The position numbers and the translations under genes were made by a program. DNA of 64,000 nucleotides from Acanthochromis polyacanthus. Taxonomy: Eukaryota; Chordata; Actinopteri; Pomacentridae. The notes under the pieces are model-generated. The model was not told where the DNA came from. It searched no databases and worked only from the letters and a program-made list of their open reading frames with translations. The stretch covers positions 12,950,995 to 13,014,994 of the forward strand of contig NC_067132.1 of the NCBI RefSeq assembly GCF_021347895.1. Direction: 5' to 3'. Positions 36,805 through 48,259 of the stretch are shown piece after piece; position 1 is the stretch's first letter; every line of letters begins with the position of its first letter.

Positions 36805-38802
36805 CCAACTTCCTATAATATCACAGAAAAAAGCAAATCCTGGAGATACGTTTTGCTGAATAAGTGTTCAGCTCTTTGCTTTTTTTATACCTTTCACTCT
36901 CCTATCTGACTTATATTTTTCTGTTTTCTTTCTCTATCCTCGCTCTCTGCTGCCCACTTCTCTTTCTCATTGATTCACTCTTTCGCTTGTTGATGTATGG
37001 TTCCCGGCGTTCTGCCGATGTAAGGATTCCTGAGAGCAGGAGGCTCCAGCTCGACAGCCTCCTTTATTCAATAAGACAGAAATTCCTCCCCGTCCTCTCG
37101 CTGCAAATGGATAACAAGAGAGCTTGTAAGCATGGATGGTGCCGTTCAATTAGGACTCTTGTTGGTGTAATAACAGTGACACAGAATGGGAACCATACTG
37201 AGGTAGTGCAGCCACGAGTCCAAGCAGAGCTCAGGAAAACATCAGCAGGCGTTTAAGTGCTATTTTGACAGATCGTAACAGAATGAGAAAATATAGGGTT
37301 TCCAAACTGCATGAATCGTTAATGAAGACATGTTCACATCTGTGTTTGAGCTCTCTGGATCAAAGCAGAAAATCATTATAGGTACATTTCAGTTTTTCCC
37401 CATTTAAGGTTTGCAAACCAAACCATAAGTTGTACATACTAAGTCACAGTGGCTGAAGGAGAGCTGCAGAAAGCAAAGCTGAGGAAGAAATACAAAGAAA
37501 TATTTACATTTAGGCATTAAAGGGATAGTTCTTCATTCTGATAATGCCATCACTGACTGATGAATGTCAAGCTTCAGCCAGGAGGTGTTTAGTTTAGTTT
37601 AACAGTACGCTGTAATGAAATCACAATTATCGTGGCCCAAAGAGTTTGTGAAAACAGAAGCATTGCAATAGTTCTGGAAAACTGGCACAAAATAATTGTT
37701 GACAGTCAGATGCTTCTAGTCTTAAGCCAAACTAGCATCAGATTCATATATCTTGATGGGGCATAGGCGTGAATGGGGATAATTGTCTCATCTTAATCTA
37801 AGCAAAAGACTGAATATTTCCCAAAATATAAATTTCTCTTGTTAGGCTCTAGCTATAGACAGCCAACATAAGAGCCTGGCAAACTCTTTTTTCAACACAC
37901 TGTGTGCCTTGTGTTTGTGTTGCATTCTCATCACAAACCGACCGAAAATAATCTTGAAGTGTCAGTTTGGTTCATTTACACCTTCACAGCAATTCTAACT
38001 CTCACCAGGCTTCAAATGATTCAAACCAGCCAAGCGTTAACATGTCAAAGAACAAGCACAGGTCCCTCACATCTGTGTGATCTAACAATAACGTTGTTAG
38101 AGCTACCGAGCACTTCCTGAAAGCAGAAAGCAGTGAGTGCTGTAACGAGGTTAAACTTCTCCAGAAATCAAGGCACTCATGAAGTGGAAAGATAAGGAGT
38201 CCACCAGCAATGCCCTGATGAAGGCTGAAATCTCCGAAATGCATCGGTGCCTATTTTTGGGTTCTCCACACTTGATTTCACTTCACTTTGAAGTAGATTT
38301 TCCTCATGCTTGAAATGCAAGAAGAACCTGCCCTCACCTAACCCCCCTCCACACTTCTTCATGCAGAGTCCATTTCTTTTTCACCTTTGTCACATTATGG
38401 AAAAAAAGTACAGCTTGCGGTTTAAAATCTTGGTCCTACAGCTGCCTTTAAAGGACACTTCAGTGCTTTTAATACACCCTTATCTAGAGAAAAATACATT
38501 TTCCCATTTCTCTAAGCCTCTTATCCAGCTACTTAAGACCTTTCAGGTAGAGAATGGTCGCAAACAGAGTGACTAAAACCAGAGTCAGCATTAGCAAAGG
38601 CATCTCAGGTAAACTCATGCAAAGTAGCAGGTGAATGACCCAGCGGGAGAGAGGGCAGAGAACTGGAATGACTCAGAGGCCTTGTCCTCAACCAGATCCT
38701 GTGAACTGAGGTGAACCCGCAGCATTCACGTCCCCAGACCACCCCTCAACCAGCCGGCTTGGCCCTGCTACCTGACGAGCAGAAGGCGGGCCAATTAGCC
38801 GA

Positions 38803-39072
38803 TAGGTGCCATCAAAAGGACGACTTTTTGGCGAGATTCTATTATTGATGAGACGTGGCTTAGGAAGCACGGTCGGCATGGCAATGCGGCGACGACACGC
38901 GGCGACTGCTGATGTTGACGTTTGTGACCGACTGGCTGATAGGCGCCGGGTCCCCTCAGGTTACAGGGACGGCATGCAGTTTGTGCTGCAGATCGCGTGT
39001 GCATTAATTGTTGATGGCGAGTTGTGGACACGAGAGCTGAGCTTTAGTCAGGAGGTGGGGGTGCACGTTTGA
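38803..39072 (+). other. Unassigned open frame in a GC-rich block
   Basis: About 88 codons are open on the plus strand in a block (38690-39070) with more G+C and CpG than the surrounding intron. The translation is Arg-rich (for example MRRRHAATADVDVCDRLADR) and matches no domain I know. A decayed transposon segment is the likeliest explanation. It is antisense to mmp16. Confidence 0.25.
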
Positions 39073-40970
39073 CATTTAAGTCACTTCAAAGTGGCTGAAA
39101 TTTTTATGAGACGCCGCAAAAAGACATCAGGGAAGAGATCAGGTGACCACACCTTCAATATACTGATGTCAGACCTTTCCTGAGTGACAAACCTGAAGTC
39201 TTTTTCTGGGTCTCGTGAAAAAATTCAAGCCTGTGATGCACATGAAAACATTGGAGCAGCCTGTTCTCAGATCCCTGACTGATGCTGGTGATGAGGTTTG
39301 GAACAGTCCTTCAATGAATGCAGACAGAGTGGATTTTGTTTACAAAGCTAAGTTACTCAGAGAAGGTGTACAGGCAGAATGAAACTAAGCAGCAGAATGA
39401 AACTAAGCAGGTCAGCTGTACCTCATATTTTAATTTGGCAGTATTCACTACTCAGGCTGTGTACACAAAGTGTGGCTGCATGTTTATATGAGTTTAAATA
39501 TACGTACTGCATCTACACAGGCATTAGCAACATTAGTACTTTATTTTGTCTCAACACAAGGATGCTACTTTTGTAATTAGAGTACGCTTATCTAAATCAA
39601 ACAAATGTTTTACTTATGTGGTATACTACTGCTACTTTAAATTACAGTTGCAATGATTAATTGATTAGTTGCCGACTGCTAAATTAACTGCCAATGTGTT
39701 TAAGTAATTTCTGAAGAAAAAAAGTCTTATTTTCCAACTCCAGTTCCTTAAATGTGAATATTTTTTGGTTCCCTTCATCCTCTAACATAGTAAACTGAAT
39801 ATCTTTGGGTTGACATTTGAGGACGTCATATTTGGCTTTCGGCAACACACTGAATTACCCTCTTCACCACTTTTTGGCATTTTATACACTGAACAACCAG
39901 CTGATAAATTGAGAAAATCACTGGCATTAATCAACAATAACAATAGTTATCAGTCCTGTTTTGAACTTTACCTGTAAAATCATTCTTTTGGAATTCAGGG
40001 ATGCATTTGTCAATTCTGCAATTGCCATTTGATATGGTGGTCAAATGTACCATTTCAAAAACATTAACAGAAAAGCACAGTTGACAGTGTGCCACTCTTA
40101 CAGCCTGTAGGCTACAAAATGCCAACACTTTTTTCCCGCTATAGGCCAGGACCTGTCAACTGAGGACACAGACACTTAAAGCCCTTCTAGTTTTTATTCT
40201 GCTCATCTAATCAGTGAGTGATTTACATCCAGGGATGCTGACAGAATACAATTAGCTCCCTGCCAGGATGGAAAATCAGCAGTGGAAGACCTTGCCCCGA
40301 GTCATTTTCATACCACAAATAACAGGTCTGCCAATTATTCCAAACTTTAAAAAGCAGACAGGAGTAGTCACTTATTAGAATGATTCCAGCTGCGATATCC
40401 ATGTGGCCATGTTTCGGAGTAGCACTGATAAGCACATTTGGCTACTGGATGCATTTGTAAAATTTCAGCCAAGCAGAGATGTTAAAATAAAACATCTAGT
40501 GAGTGTGCCAGCAGCTCTGCATTAATCTTTCTGACTGTAAAACAATGCATGGCAGGTGGAGACGATAAGAAGTCAATCTATCAGAGCGGTGAAAGAGCAG
40601 CTGAGGGTGACTATAGCTCTCAGCACAGGTGACTGCTGGGAACACGATCCCAGCCTCCTAGGAAGGCCTGCCGCCTCTGACCGCCCTTAATTATTCATCG
40701 GTTACACGCCGAACCACTGGTGAGTGTGCCAGGGTCGTCAAGGCAACCGCAGCCTTTCCTGCCCACACCAATAACCACAAACCCACACACACGCACACCT
40801 AACACAAACTGCTGTACTTGAATTCATGCTGGTGAAATTGAAATTAGAAAAAGAGCCAGCATGACTTTTAATGATACCAAAACTCTCATCTGCACCTCAT
40901 GACCCCGATGCAATGTGATTACTGCAGAGGCTAAACAGGGCACGGCTACATTTTCAGCGCCTGCTAGCAC

Positions 40971-40972
<2 letters not shown>

Positions 40973-41058
<86 letters not shown>
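40973..41058. repeat. (AC)43 microsatellite
   Basis: This is a perfect 86-bp AC tract in mmp16 intron 1. In the pre-mRNA it would read (GU)n, complementary to the (CA)n RNA made from the tract at 6913-7004. Confidence 0.98.
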
Positions 41059-41060
<2 letters not shown>

Positions 41061-42880
41061 TTGCTTTATGCATGCAATGTCCACCATCTCAGTGGCCCCA
41101 TTAGGATGAAATGTCACAAAAATGTCACCCAAAAATGTCACAGTCTGATCATACATACTGATCAGAACACTGGCTTTTGAGTGGATAATCTTTCGGGGAG
41201 GTTTGTCAAAGGATTTTAATGACTTCAAGATGATGAAAAATGATAGCAAGAAATGTCTCGACTATGGGATCTGACATCAGCTGCGGTGCAATATCAAATC
41301 CTAATAGACAAAAATGCCCATAAGGCTGCTTGATATTCAGGTTTCAACTTATGTTAATTACGGGATGAAGCGCAGAGTAATCACTTATTCAAACACGCTG
41401 GAATGTGATTATATTACCGCGCGCAGAAACAGATTGCAACAGTTGTCATGACTCACGAAGCTGTGCAGTGGAGAAGCAGACACACGTGCTCACGTCCCCG
41501 AGTGCTTGTCAAAAGCTTAATTGACAGCTTTACACGTGACGGCCCACCAGCATCATCTAACGTTGCAGTTGTCAGTCACGTTAAAGATTTATCAGCTCAG
41601 TAAGCTGTGACCAAAGATACGTCTTCGAAAGAGCGAAGCTGTCTGTTGACACGCAGAGAGAAAGATTTAGAACAATGCATAACAATAACAAGTGGCTGCT
41701 GTGGAGTGTCAGGTGTGTGCGCGTCTGTGATTATGAATCATTTAGGTCTATGCAGGTGTTGTTGTATTTCTGCAGGATCGGGTGAACAGACTGACACAGA
41801 CACCCCGGTGCCTCCGAAATCTGCTCCCTTACCGAAGCCAAATGACGTCAAGAATGCTGCGCTTGTGTACGCGTTTTTGCGCTTGCAACCCATATGATTG
41901 CTCAGTGAGAAATGAGGGCGAAGCGCAGCAATATAAATGCACTCATAAATACGCCTGCATGTATTCAGACACAGGAGGTAAGCTCATACATACAAAGAGA
42001 ACTGTATGTAGGAGGCAAATATGGCTGCAGGGGAACAACAGCAACGATGTTAAAGGCAAGTGTGTAAACTGTTAAGGAAATAAAGAAATAACTGACTATG
42101 TTTTCATGCAAATAAAAGCCCAATCACTGTCACTGACTGATGGAGCACAAAGCCAATTACTGCAGCTGCTTTTACATTCTGTGCTCTGGAAAAAGCTTCT
42201 GCTGCAAAGGAAGAGATGCATTTTCAATTTGAGGCTATTTTGGACAATTGTGGGGAGTAGTTAAGTAGTTAGAATCGATGCTGATAACCACCATGGCTCA
42301 GGGAAGTAAAGAAACATTCAAACTTCATTAACAGAAATTTCAAGGAAAAACATGCCATAGTACCAAAGTACACCGTCTGACTGCCAAACAATTTCTGGGA
42401 AATGCAGCGCAAAAAAAAACCCATGCCACGGAGCCCTTATCACCAAAAATAGCAAGTGAGAGGTTATAACAGAGTTTTTTGTTGTCTGCAGTTATATTCA
42501 AGCCCAAATTAAAGTCTCTCCTTTGGTCCGGTGACCTGCAGGACTGTGGTTTTCAGAAGCAAAGCTGAAGCCATTGCAGGCACAAACACACACACGCAAC
42601 CAGCTGCAAATGAACACATGCACAAACATTGGAAAGCAAGAAGAAAAGTCCATGCAAGTGAGGGAAACCACAGCACATACGAAGTACACCCACACTCTCA
42701 TCCACACGCATTCCCACCAGTTGCTTTCCATTATTCAGATGCCACTCGGGCTGAGCATGCCAACTGGTAACAAGAGCTGAGACGGGGATGAAGCTTCGCC
42801 ATTCCTCACATAGTGACAACAGCACTAAGTAGTTTGAACTGGACAGCACCGAGCTTGGCATTAGCACAGCGCTGACAACA

Positions 42881-42905
42881 GCCACACTAGTGTAACTAGT
42901 GTGGC
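42881..42905. repeat. Short perfect hairpin
   Basis: gccacactagt, three bases (gta), then its exact complement actagtgtggc. No element is recognisable around it. Confidence 0.8.
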
Positions 42906-43897
42906 ATAAATCAAAATACGTGAGGATTTGGAAAACTATATATGAAATATTTCATATTCAATTGAAAGTTATATGTGGGTCAATAAATAATTCAAGGACT
43001 GTTGAAATCCATTGAATCCTTGCATACATTTTTATTTTAAAAAAAAAAGTTTGTTGTGCGTGTTATGATCATGTTTTTACAAATTCCATAATTATTTATT
43101 ATGTTAACAGTCACTTATTAATAAAAAAATATTGGATATCACTAAAATGTCAACTAAACAACCGTCTGTATTTAATAACCACCTTCTAATCAGCTAAATA
43201 ATAATAAAGTGAGCTTATTCAAAAACAGATTTGATTTTGTTCTTTTAATTAAATTGAGATGATCTTTTTTTAGCAATTTATCAAATTTTATATTAAAAAT
43301 AACAAATTGTATGTGTGTGAGAAATTTACGTCCAACTAAGTTAGCCATTACAACAACACCTCTGAAGGAAGTGGGTTAATTCCAGATCACATGACCTGCT
43401 CCACATGATGTCACTTCCTCCTGAAGAAAAGACTGGAAGACTCCAAGGCTTTCTGAGTTATTTAATATAAAGTAGTGTGTGAGTCAAGTGTGGATTTATC
43501 TTGTGAACAGGTTTACTACAGTCGAATATCTTTATAAATAACTTTCAATTTCAATTGTATTCAATTGTATATATAATATTCAGAAGAATCTTTCTGTAAA
43601 AATGCCATGTGGTGTTTGGTTGTCGGCGGCCATGTTGATTTTAGGCCTGAGAACAGCAAAACTGTCACCTATGATACCTGTCAACTATGTTACAAAAGTC
43701 CTGCAATTACATATTGACTCATATCCTACTCTTTACACATATAAAATAACTTATTTTGTTTCTGGTAATAATGTGCTTCATGCCAAAGGATAATTCATAA
43801 CTATTGGAGTAACACGTTTGGTTAATTGTCCACAGCTAGATCAGACCTTTGGTACCACTCTAATGTCCGTCCATTACAAATGAAGCTAGGACCAAGA

Positions 43898-44030
43898 GAC
43901 AATTAGCTGAGCTCAGCATACAGAAAGCCTACCAGCACTTCTAAAGCTCTTTCCAATTAACACATTACATCTCATTTGTTTCATTCATTCCCAACTGTAA
44001 AACTGACAGTTTCATTGTGCCCAGTTGAGA
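43898..44030 (+). repeat. TTAGCTTAGC-type fish repeat, partial copy
   Basis: It contains ttagctgagctcagcata, ctaccagcacttctaaagct and acatctcatttgtt in the order seen in the copy at 30901. It lies in intron 1. Confidence 0.45.
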
Positions 44031-46609
44031 AACGGTTCCACCAAACGATTCCAGGTCAGTTTGTGTATGCATCACCCAAACAAGATACATGTTAATTAGA
44101 AACTTATATTAATGACTGTAAATGCATATCAGAGCTGTGGACGGATCAAAGCCATCCGTCATCTAGTTTCCACTCTTCGTGCTTTCATGGTTGTAGATTC
44201 AGATGCGAGTGGCACCAGTCTTATAATCTAATTCTCTACCATAAATAGACAAATGATGGCAAATATGTGTTACTATTTTAGCAAAATATTTGAATATAAT
44301 CATGTGATGATACAGTTCCCAGTGCAATTTGATCTGATTTGATTTCACACGATTGCACTGGAAATCAGTCAAGAACCATTAACTGTAGCTTTATGAATCC
44401 AATTAACATGCTTCTATCCCTACATTTCATGTCACATAGATTTGGGCATCTAGTAATTTTGTAATAATAAGTCTCCTGTGTCTGTTTCATACATATAACA
44501 AAAAGTCAACAATTTACTACTGTTTCTATGTCTGGATGGCGATCAACGTCCAGTTTGCTTTCACTGAAGGTCAGTCTGTCCACCACATTTCTAGGAAATC
44601 TGCTGCTAGTTTTTTGAATTTACCTCGCTGACACACAGAAAAACAGAGGGAGCAGATCAAATCCTTGGCGGGTTTAATAACTGGAGCCAACAGTCAGTCA
44701 GCAGAGTCTGAACCAAACCATCTTCTCTTAATTCATTCATCCATCTGAGACAGGATGTGTTAACAGATGGGAGTACAACTTTGCGCTCTTTACTGTACGG
44801 CAGATTATCTCTGACTAAGCAACTTCACTTTGTCTCTGGTGAGCATAGTGGCATGATTCAAACACTTAATGTGACTCAGAGCGCAGCGCTGCACCTGATG
44901 CCTCTCTGTGAAATACTCAGCGCAACCCAGGCAGCGCGATGCTCATGAGGCCGTGGAGCTTCCATTGTTGTTGTTGTGCACCTAGAGAAAGCGACTGCAG
45001 CGCGAGGAAAAATGAATCAAAATATCTCAAATCCCGACAGAATGAAGAGAATGCAGACCACACAGTACAGAAATAGTCGAGTGGTACAATGAGGATTTTA
45101 CGTAACTCTGTGATTTTTAGACGGAAGCAAAAGCGTTCAAGATGAATAAATTTAGCTCCGACGCAATCCAACGCAAAAGCAGCACAGTGGCAACAGTTTC
45201 GGACGCACTTGTCCTTAAAAACGGCTAAACATGATGTCGCACTTCGAAATCATTTAAAGCAAATGCCTGTGTATTTGTGGCACTGAATGAGTTATGTAAT
45301 ATGAAGTGAAATTTCACTGTTGGACAGTGTCAAACAAGGACAGGGGAAAGAGATTAAACCTCCATTATCTCTCTTTTAATTACTCCGAGTTATATAAAAG
45401 CTAATGATAAAAATAACTCAAGATAGCTCCACTGCTCTCACAGCCCACCTACAGCATGAGGCCTTGCAGAGAAAGCACTGAAAAATGACTTCATGGCTGT
45501 CACACAAAATCATTAGCTTTTTTTTCCCTCCTAAAATCAGTATGAACCGAAACAGAAAATAAAACTCCTGAGGAGATAAATAAAATTAACTTGTGGCTGT
45601 GCTATTGTTAATGACATTGTCTAATTTGCAGAGAAAATTACTTCTTCGGGGGAAGAAAATCGGATAAACAAAAGCTGAAGAGCTTTAGGAAACACTTCTG
45701 CAGTGCGCACAGACTGGCAGATCTATAGGGTCGAAGTGAGGTGTAACATGTTAGCATTAATTACTGCTTTATCACACAGTGACAGGCGGCTTTTTCTGTA
45801 AATCCAAAGAAGGGAAAAAGAGGAAATGATTGGAGAACAGTGGCATTAAAGTTAGTTCAGCCATGAAGTCAAATCCAGAAAGACGGCACTCTAAAGCCGC
45901 CATCCGAAAGGGTAGGGTTTTCTAGAAGGCCGCAGTCTGACCAGCAATTACAGGGGAGGTTCTGTCTGACCTCCCACCTCAAACCACACCTATTATTTGG
46001 AAGAAATACTCATCTCTGGCTTCATTATTACCCTCTGTGACCTGTGGTGTAGGTGTGGTGACAAACACTTACATACACACAGTCATAACAAGTGCAGAAA
46101 GTGGCTCCAGTAAAAGCAGCTCAGGTTTTCAAAGACAGAAACTGTTTATAAGTCTGCAGACACACAGAGGAACATCAGTCAGTTGTTCAAACAGCAGCCT
46201 GTTGGACTATAGTGAGAGAAACGCAAGGATAATGCACAACATACGGTATGTTTGTTGCTCAATGTCGGACCCCAGAGATACACGTCATTCTTCAAAAGTG
46301 TTTTATTCAATCATGTCTTTTCTTTTTTTTTACTTCGTCAATCAGTTCCAAATATTAGGAAGTTCATCTTCACCAGGTATTACTGAAATTAAGGAGGGCA
46401 GGGTCACTTTACCAATGATTTTGAAGGAGACAGACACGTCACCTCCTGTGCTCTAGCCTAAATACTCTTCTTTCTAGAATAAGGTGAAGGTCAAATTTTA
46501 TGCTATGATGGTTCTTTCTTATATTAGTCTATAGAGATCTCGCGAGATAAAATCGTGACGATATTTCTCGTTTAAGTGAAAAGCTGTCTCGCGGGCACAG
46601 AGAAGGGTA

Positions 46610-46683
46610 TGTCTGCAGAGCCGGAGGCTGCACGAATATGGCCGCACGAGGGCGTATTCGTGCAGCCTCCGGCTCTGCAGACA
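46610..46683. repeat. Perfect 29-bp inverted repeat (hairpin)
   Basis: The arms at 46610-46638 and 46655-46683 are exact reverse complements, with a 16-base GC-rich loop (46639-46654). The arms are GC-rich and contain the tail-to-tail words ctgcagagccggaggctgca and its complement. It lies inside the hAT element. Confidence 0.9.
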
Positions 46684-46739
46684 CATACGATTGTGGGCAC
46701 AGGGCAGAACAGGCGTAAAAATGAAGCCCGGATTTTGCT

Positions 46740-47215
46740 ACTTCTTGGTCGCCGTTTTGGATTTTTTGGAGCCAGTGACGTAAAAAGTGTCATCAAACAG
46801 ACTGGACCGGAGAGCAACTAGGGGCAGGATTGGCTGAGGACTCTCTTATCCCGCCCACGTTTTACCGCAGAGGCTTCTGTTGCTGTCTATCAAGTATAGC
46901 CACGCCCCCTGGCTCCGCCAACTTTAACAATTTATTTAAAATTCAGTATTGATTTATTTTAAGATCGGCCACCTGATCTCTCATTTTGACCATGAAAACT
47001 AACAGGAAAAAATCCTGAGCTGTAGAACATCAGTCTATCAAATTTTATTTTTTCCAAAAATGAATTGGGGTCTATGGAGCAAAAGCTTTTTGGAGCCAAC
47101 CCTAGCGGACGGCGTGATATTGCAAGTTTTTGACACGTTTGGGTTGGCTTCAATTCTGGAGCCAGATGCTACGTCCACTATATATACAGTCTATGGGGCA
47201 GAAGCCCATAGATAT
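46740..47215. repeat. Fish repeat(s) nested in the hAT element
   Basis: The phrases gccgttttggattttttgga, ggggtctatggagcaaaag, gcggacggcgtgatattgca and the final tatatacagtctatgg belong to a non-autonomous repeat very common in fish. More than one copy or fragment may be present. The family at about 23417-23920 shares the same end phrase. Confidence 0.5.
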
Positions 47216-47356
47216 CTATGCAGAAGCCTATCAGACTGTGAGCTATGTAAACATCTATTTGTGACCTATGGGGGCAGTAATGCTCCTTTGCTGCGTTTAG
47301 TCTGACAATAACTGACAAATAGAAGGAGAAGGAATACAGCACCAGCAATAGCCAGA

Positions 47357-47830
47357 ATGACGTCGGAGTCTGAAATCACCATTGAAGATGCCCCCGCCAC
47401 ATTTAAGTCGTTTGTGTGGCAGCATTTTGGGTACCCAGTGGAGATAATAAACGGCAACCGAGTGATGGCCAAGACACGGACAATATGTAAGCAGTGTAAG
47501 AAAATAATGCCGTACACCGCAGCTAACACGAGCACTATGCTAAGACACGTACAGAACTACCACAGTTCGCTAAAATCACCTGCACCTGTGATGAAAGCAG
47601 CTAAAGGTCCCCCAACACTGACTGACCCCTTTGCACCTAAACTTCCAGACTCAAGCGCCAGGGCCACGGCAATAACGAGAGAAATCGGCATTTTCATTGC
47701 AGCTGATATGAGGCCGTTTTCTGTGGTAGAAAACCCGGGATTTCACACCATTCCTCCATACACTGTAACCGAAGTACACCATTCCGTCAGGTACGCATTT
47801 TACACGCACAGTGGTCCCGAACCTTTATAA
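47357..47830 (+). pseudogene. Truncated hAT transposase with BED zinc finger
   Basis: The 157-codon frame starts at an ATG (MTSESEITIEDAP). A BED-type zinc finger spans about residues 17-69: aromatic FVWQHFG, then C44-x2-C47 and H64-x4-H69. Next comes a Pro/Ala-rich linker, then IGIFIAADMRPFSVVENPGF (about residues 110-129), a conserved segment found just after the BED domain in ZBED-like hAT transposases. After residue 130 similarity stops (PPYTVTEVHHSV) and the frame ends at residue 157, against well over 500 residues in a full transposase. The catalytic D-D-E core and dimerisation region are absent, so it cannot catalyse transposition; a small BED-only DNA-binding product is conceivable. 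Confidence 0.8.
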
Positions 47831-48175
47831 AGAGTCGAAGACTAAAGTTTGCACTTTTTTGCACTCTGCATTGACAGAGTAGTACTTTGGTTACAGTTTT
47901 GCGGATATTGTTTGCACATTAAAAAAAGAAATATTTACTTTTATTTGTGGAAAGAAGGTCAACAGTTAATAATAGCATCTTTTTGTGACTGTCAAATAAA
48001 AAAAAACTCTTTGTCCAGTTATATATTTTGTCATTTTAGTTTTCTTAAAGTAATGTGAAAATATCGTCTTGTCTCGTGAGCTGAGTGTATCGTCACACCC
48101 CTATTAGTCTATTAGTGGGGACGGTCCTTCTATGTTTAATATGTTGGTAATATCATTTAGGAGCCAAAATCTTCA

Positions 48176-48259
48176 CCCTTTAATGCACAACGTGGGTCAA
48201 CAGATTTCCATTTTCCATTGCATTTGGGTCACTTTTGACCAATGTTGTGCATCAAAGGG
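48176..48259. mobile_element. Tiny piggyBac-like MITE
   Basis: Two 26-bp arms (48175-48200 and 48235-48260) are inverted repeats with three mismatches, built on ccctttgatgcacaac. The right side is followed by TTAA (48260-48263), and the left side is preceded by TTCA (48172-48175), one change from TTAA. TTAA targets and CCCTTT-type ends fit piggyBac-derived MITEs. The element is 84 bp, in intron 1. Confidence 0.6.

Larger units (their letters stand above)
46532..48103 (+). mobile_element. Defective hAT transposon with nested repeats
   Basis: The element runs from TAGAG to CCCTA and is flanked by ttagtcta (46524-46531 and 48104-48111), an 8-bp duplication as hAT elements make; matching bases extend it to 11 bp. 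The right end is the complement of TAGGGGTGTGACGATACACT. The left end shares only GTGACGATA at an offset, so the ends are uneven. It contains the start of a BED-finger transposase (47357-47830) but not the catalytic core, and its left half is filled by other repeats (46609-47215). Total length is 1572 bp, in mmp16 intron 1, antisense to it. Confidence 0.7.

Noticed and set aside
38201..38260. A ccctgatgaaggctgaaatc phrase resembling the fish retroelement motif of the type 'gatgaaggc...gaaa'.
   Set aside because: It is too short, and no flanking element could be defined.
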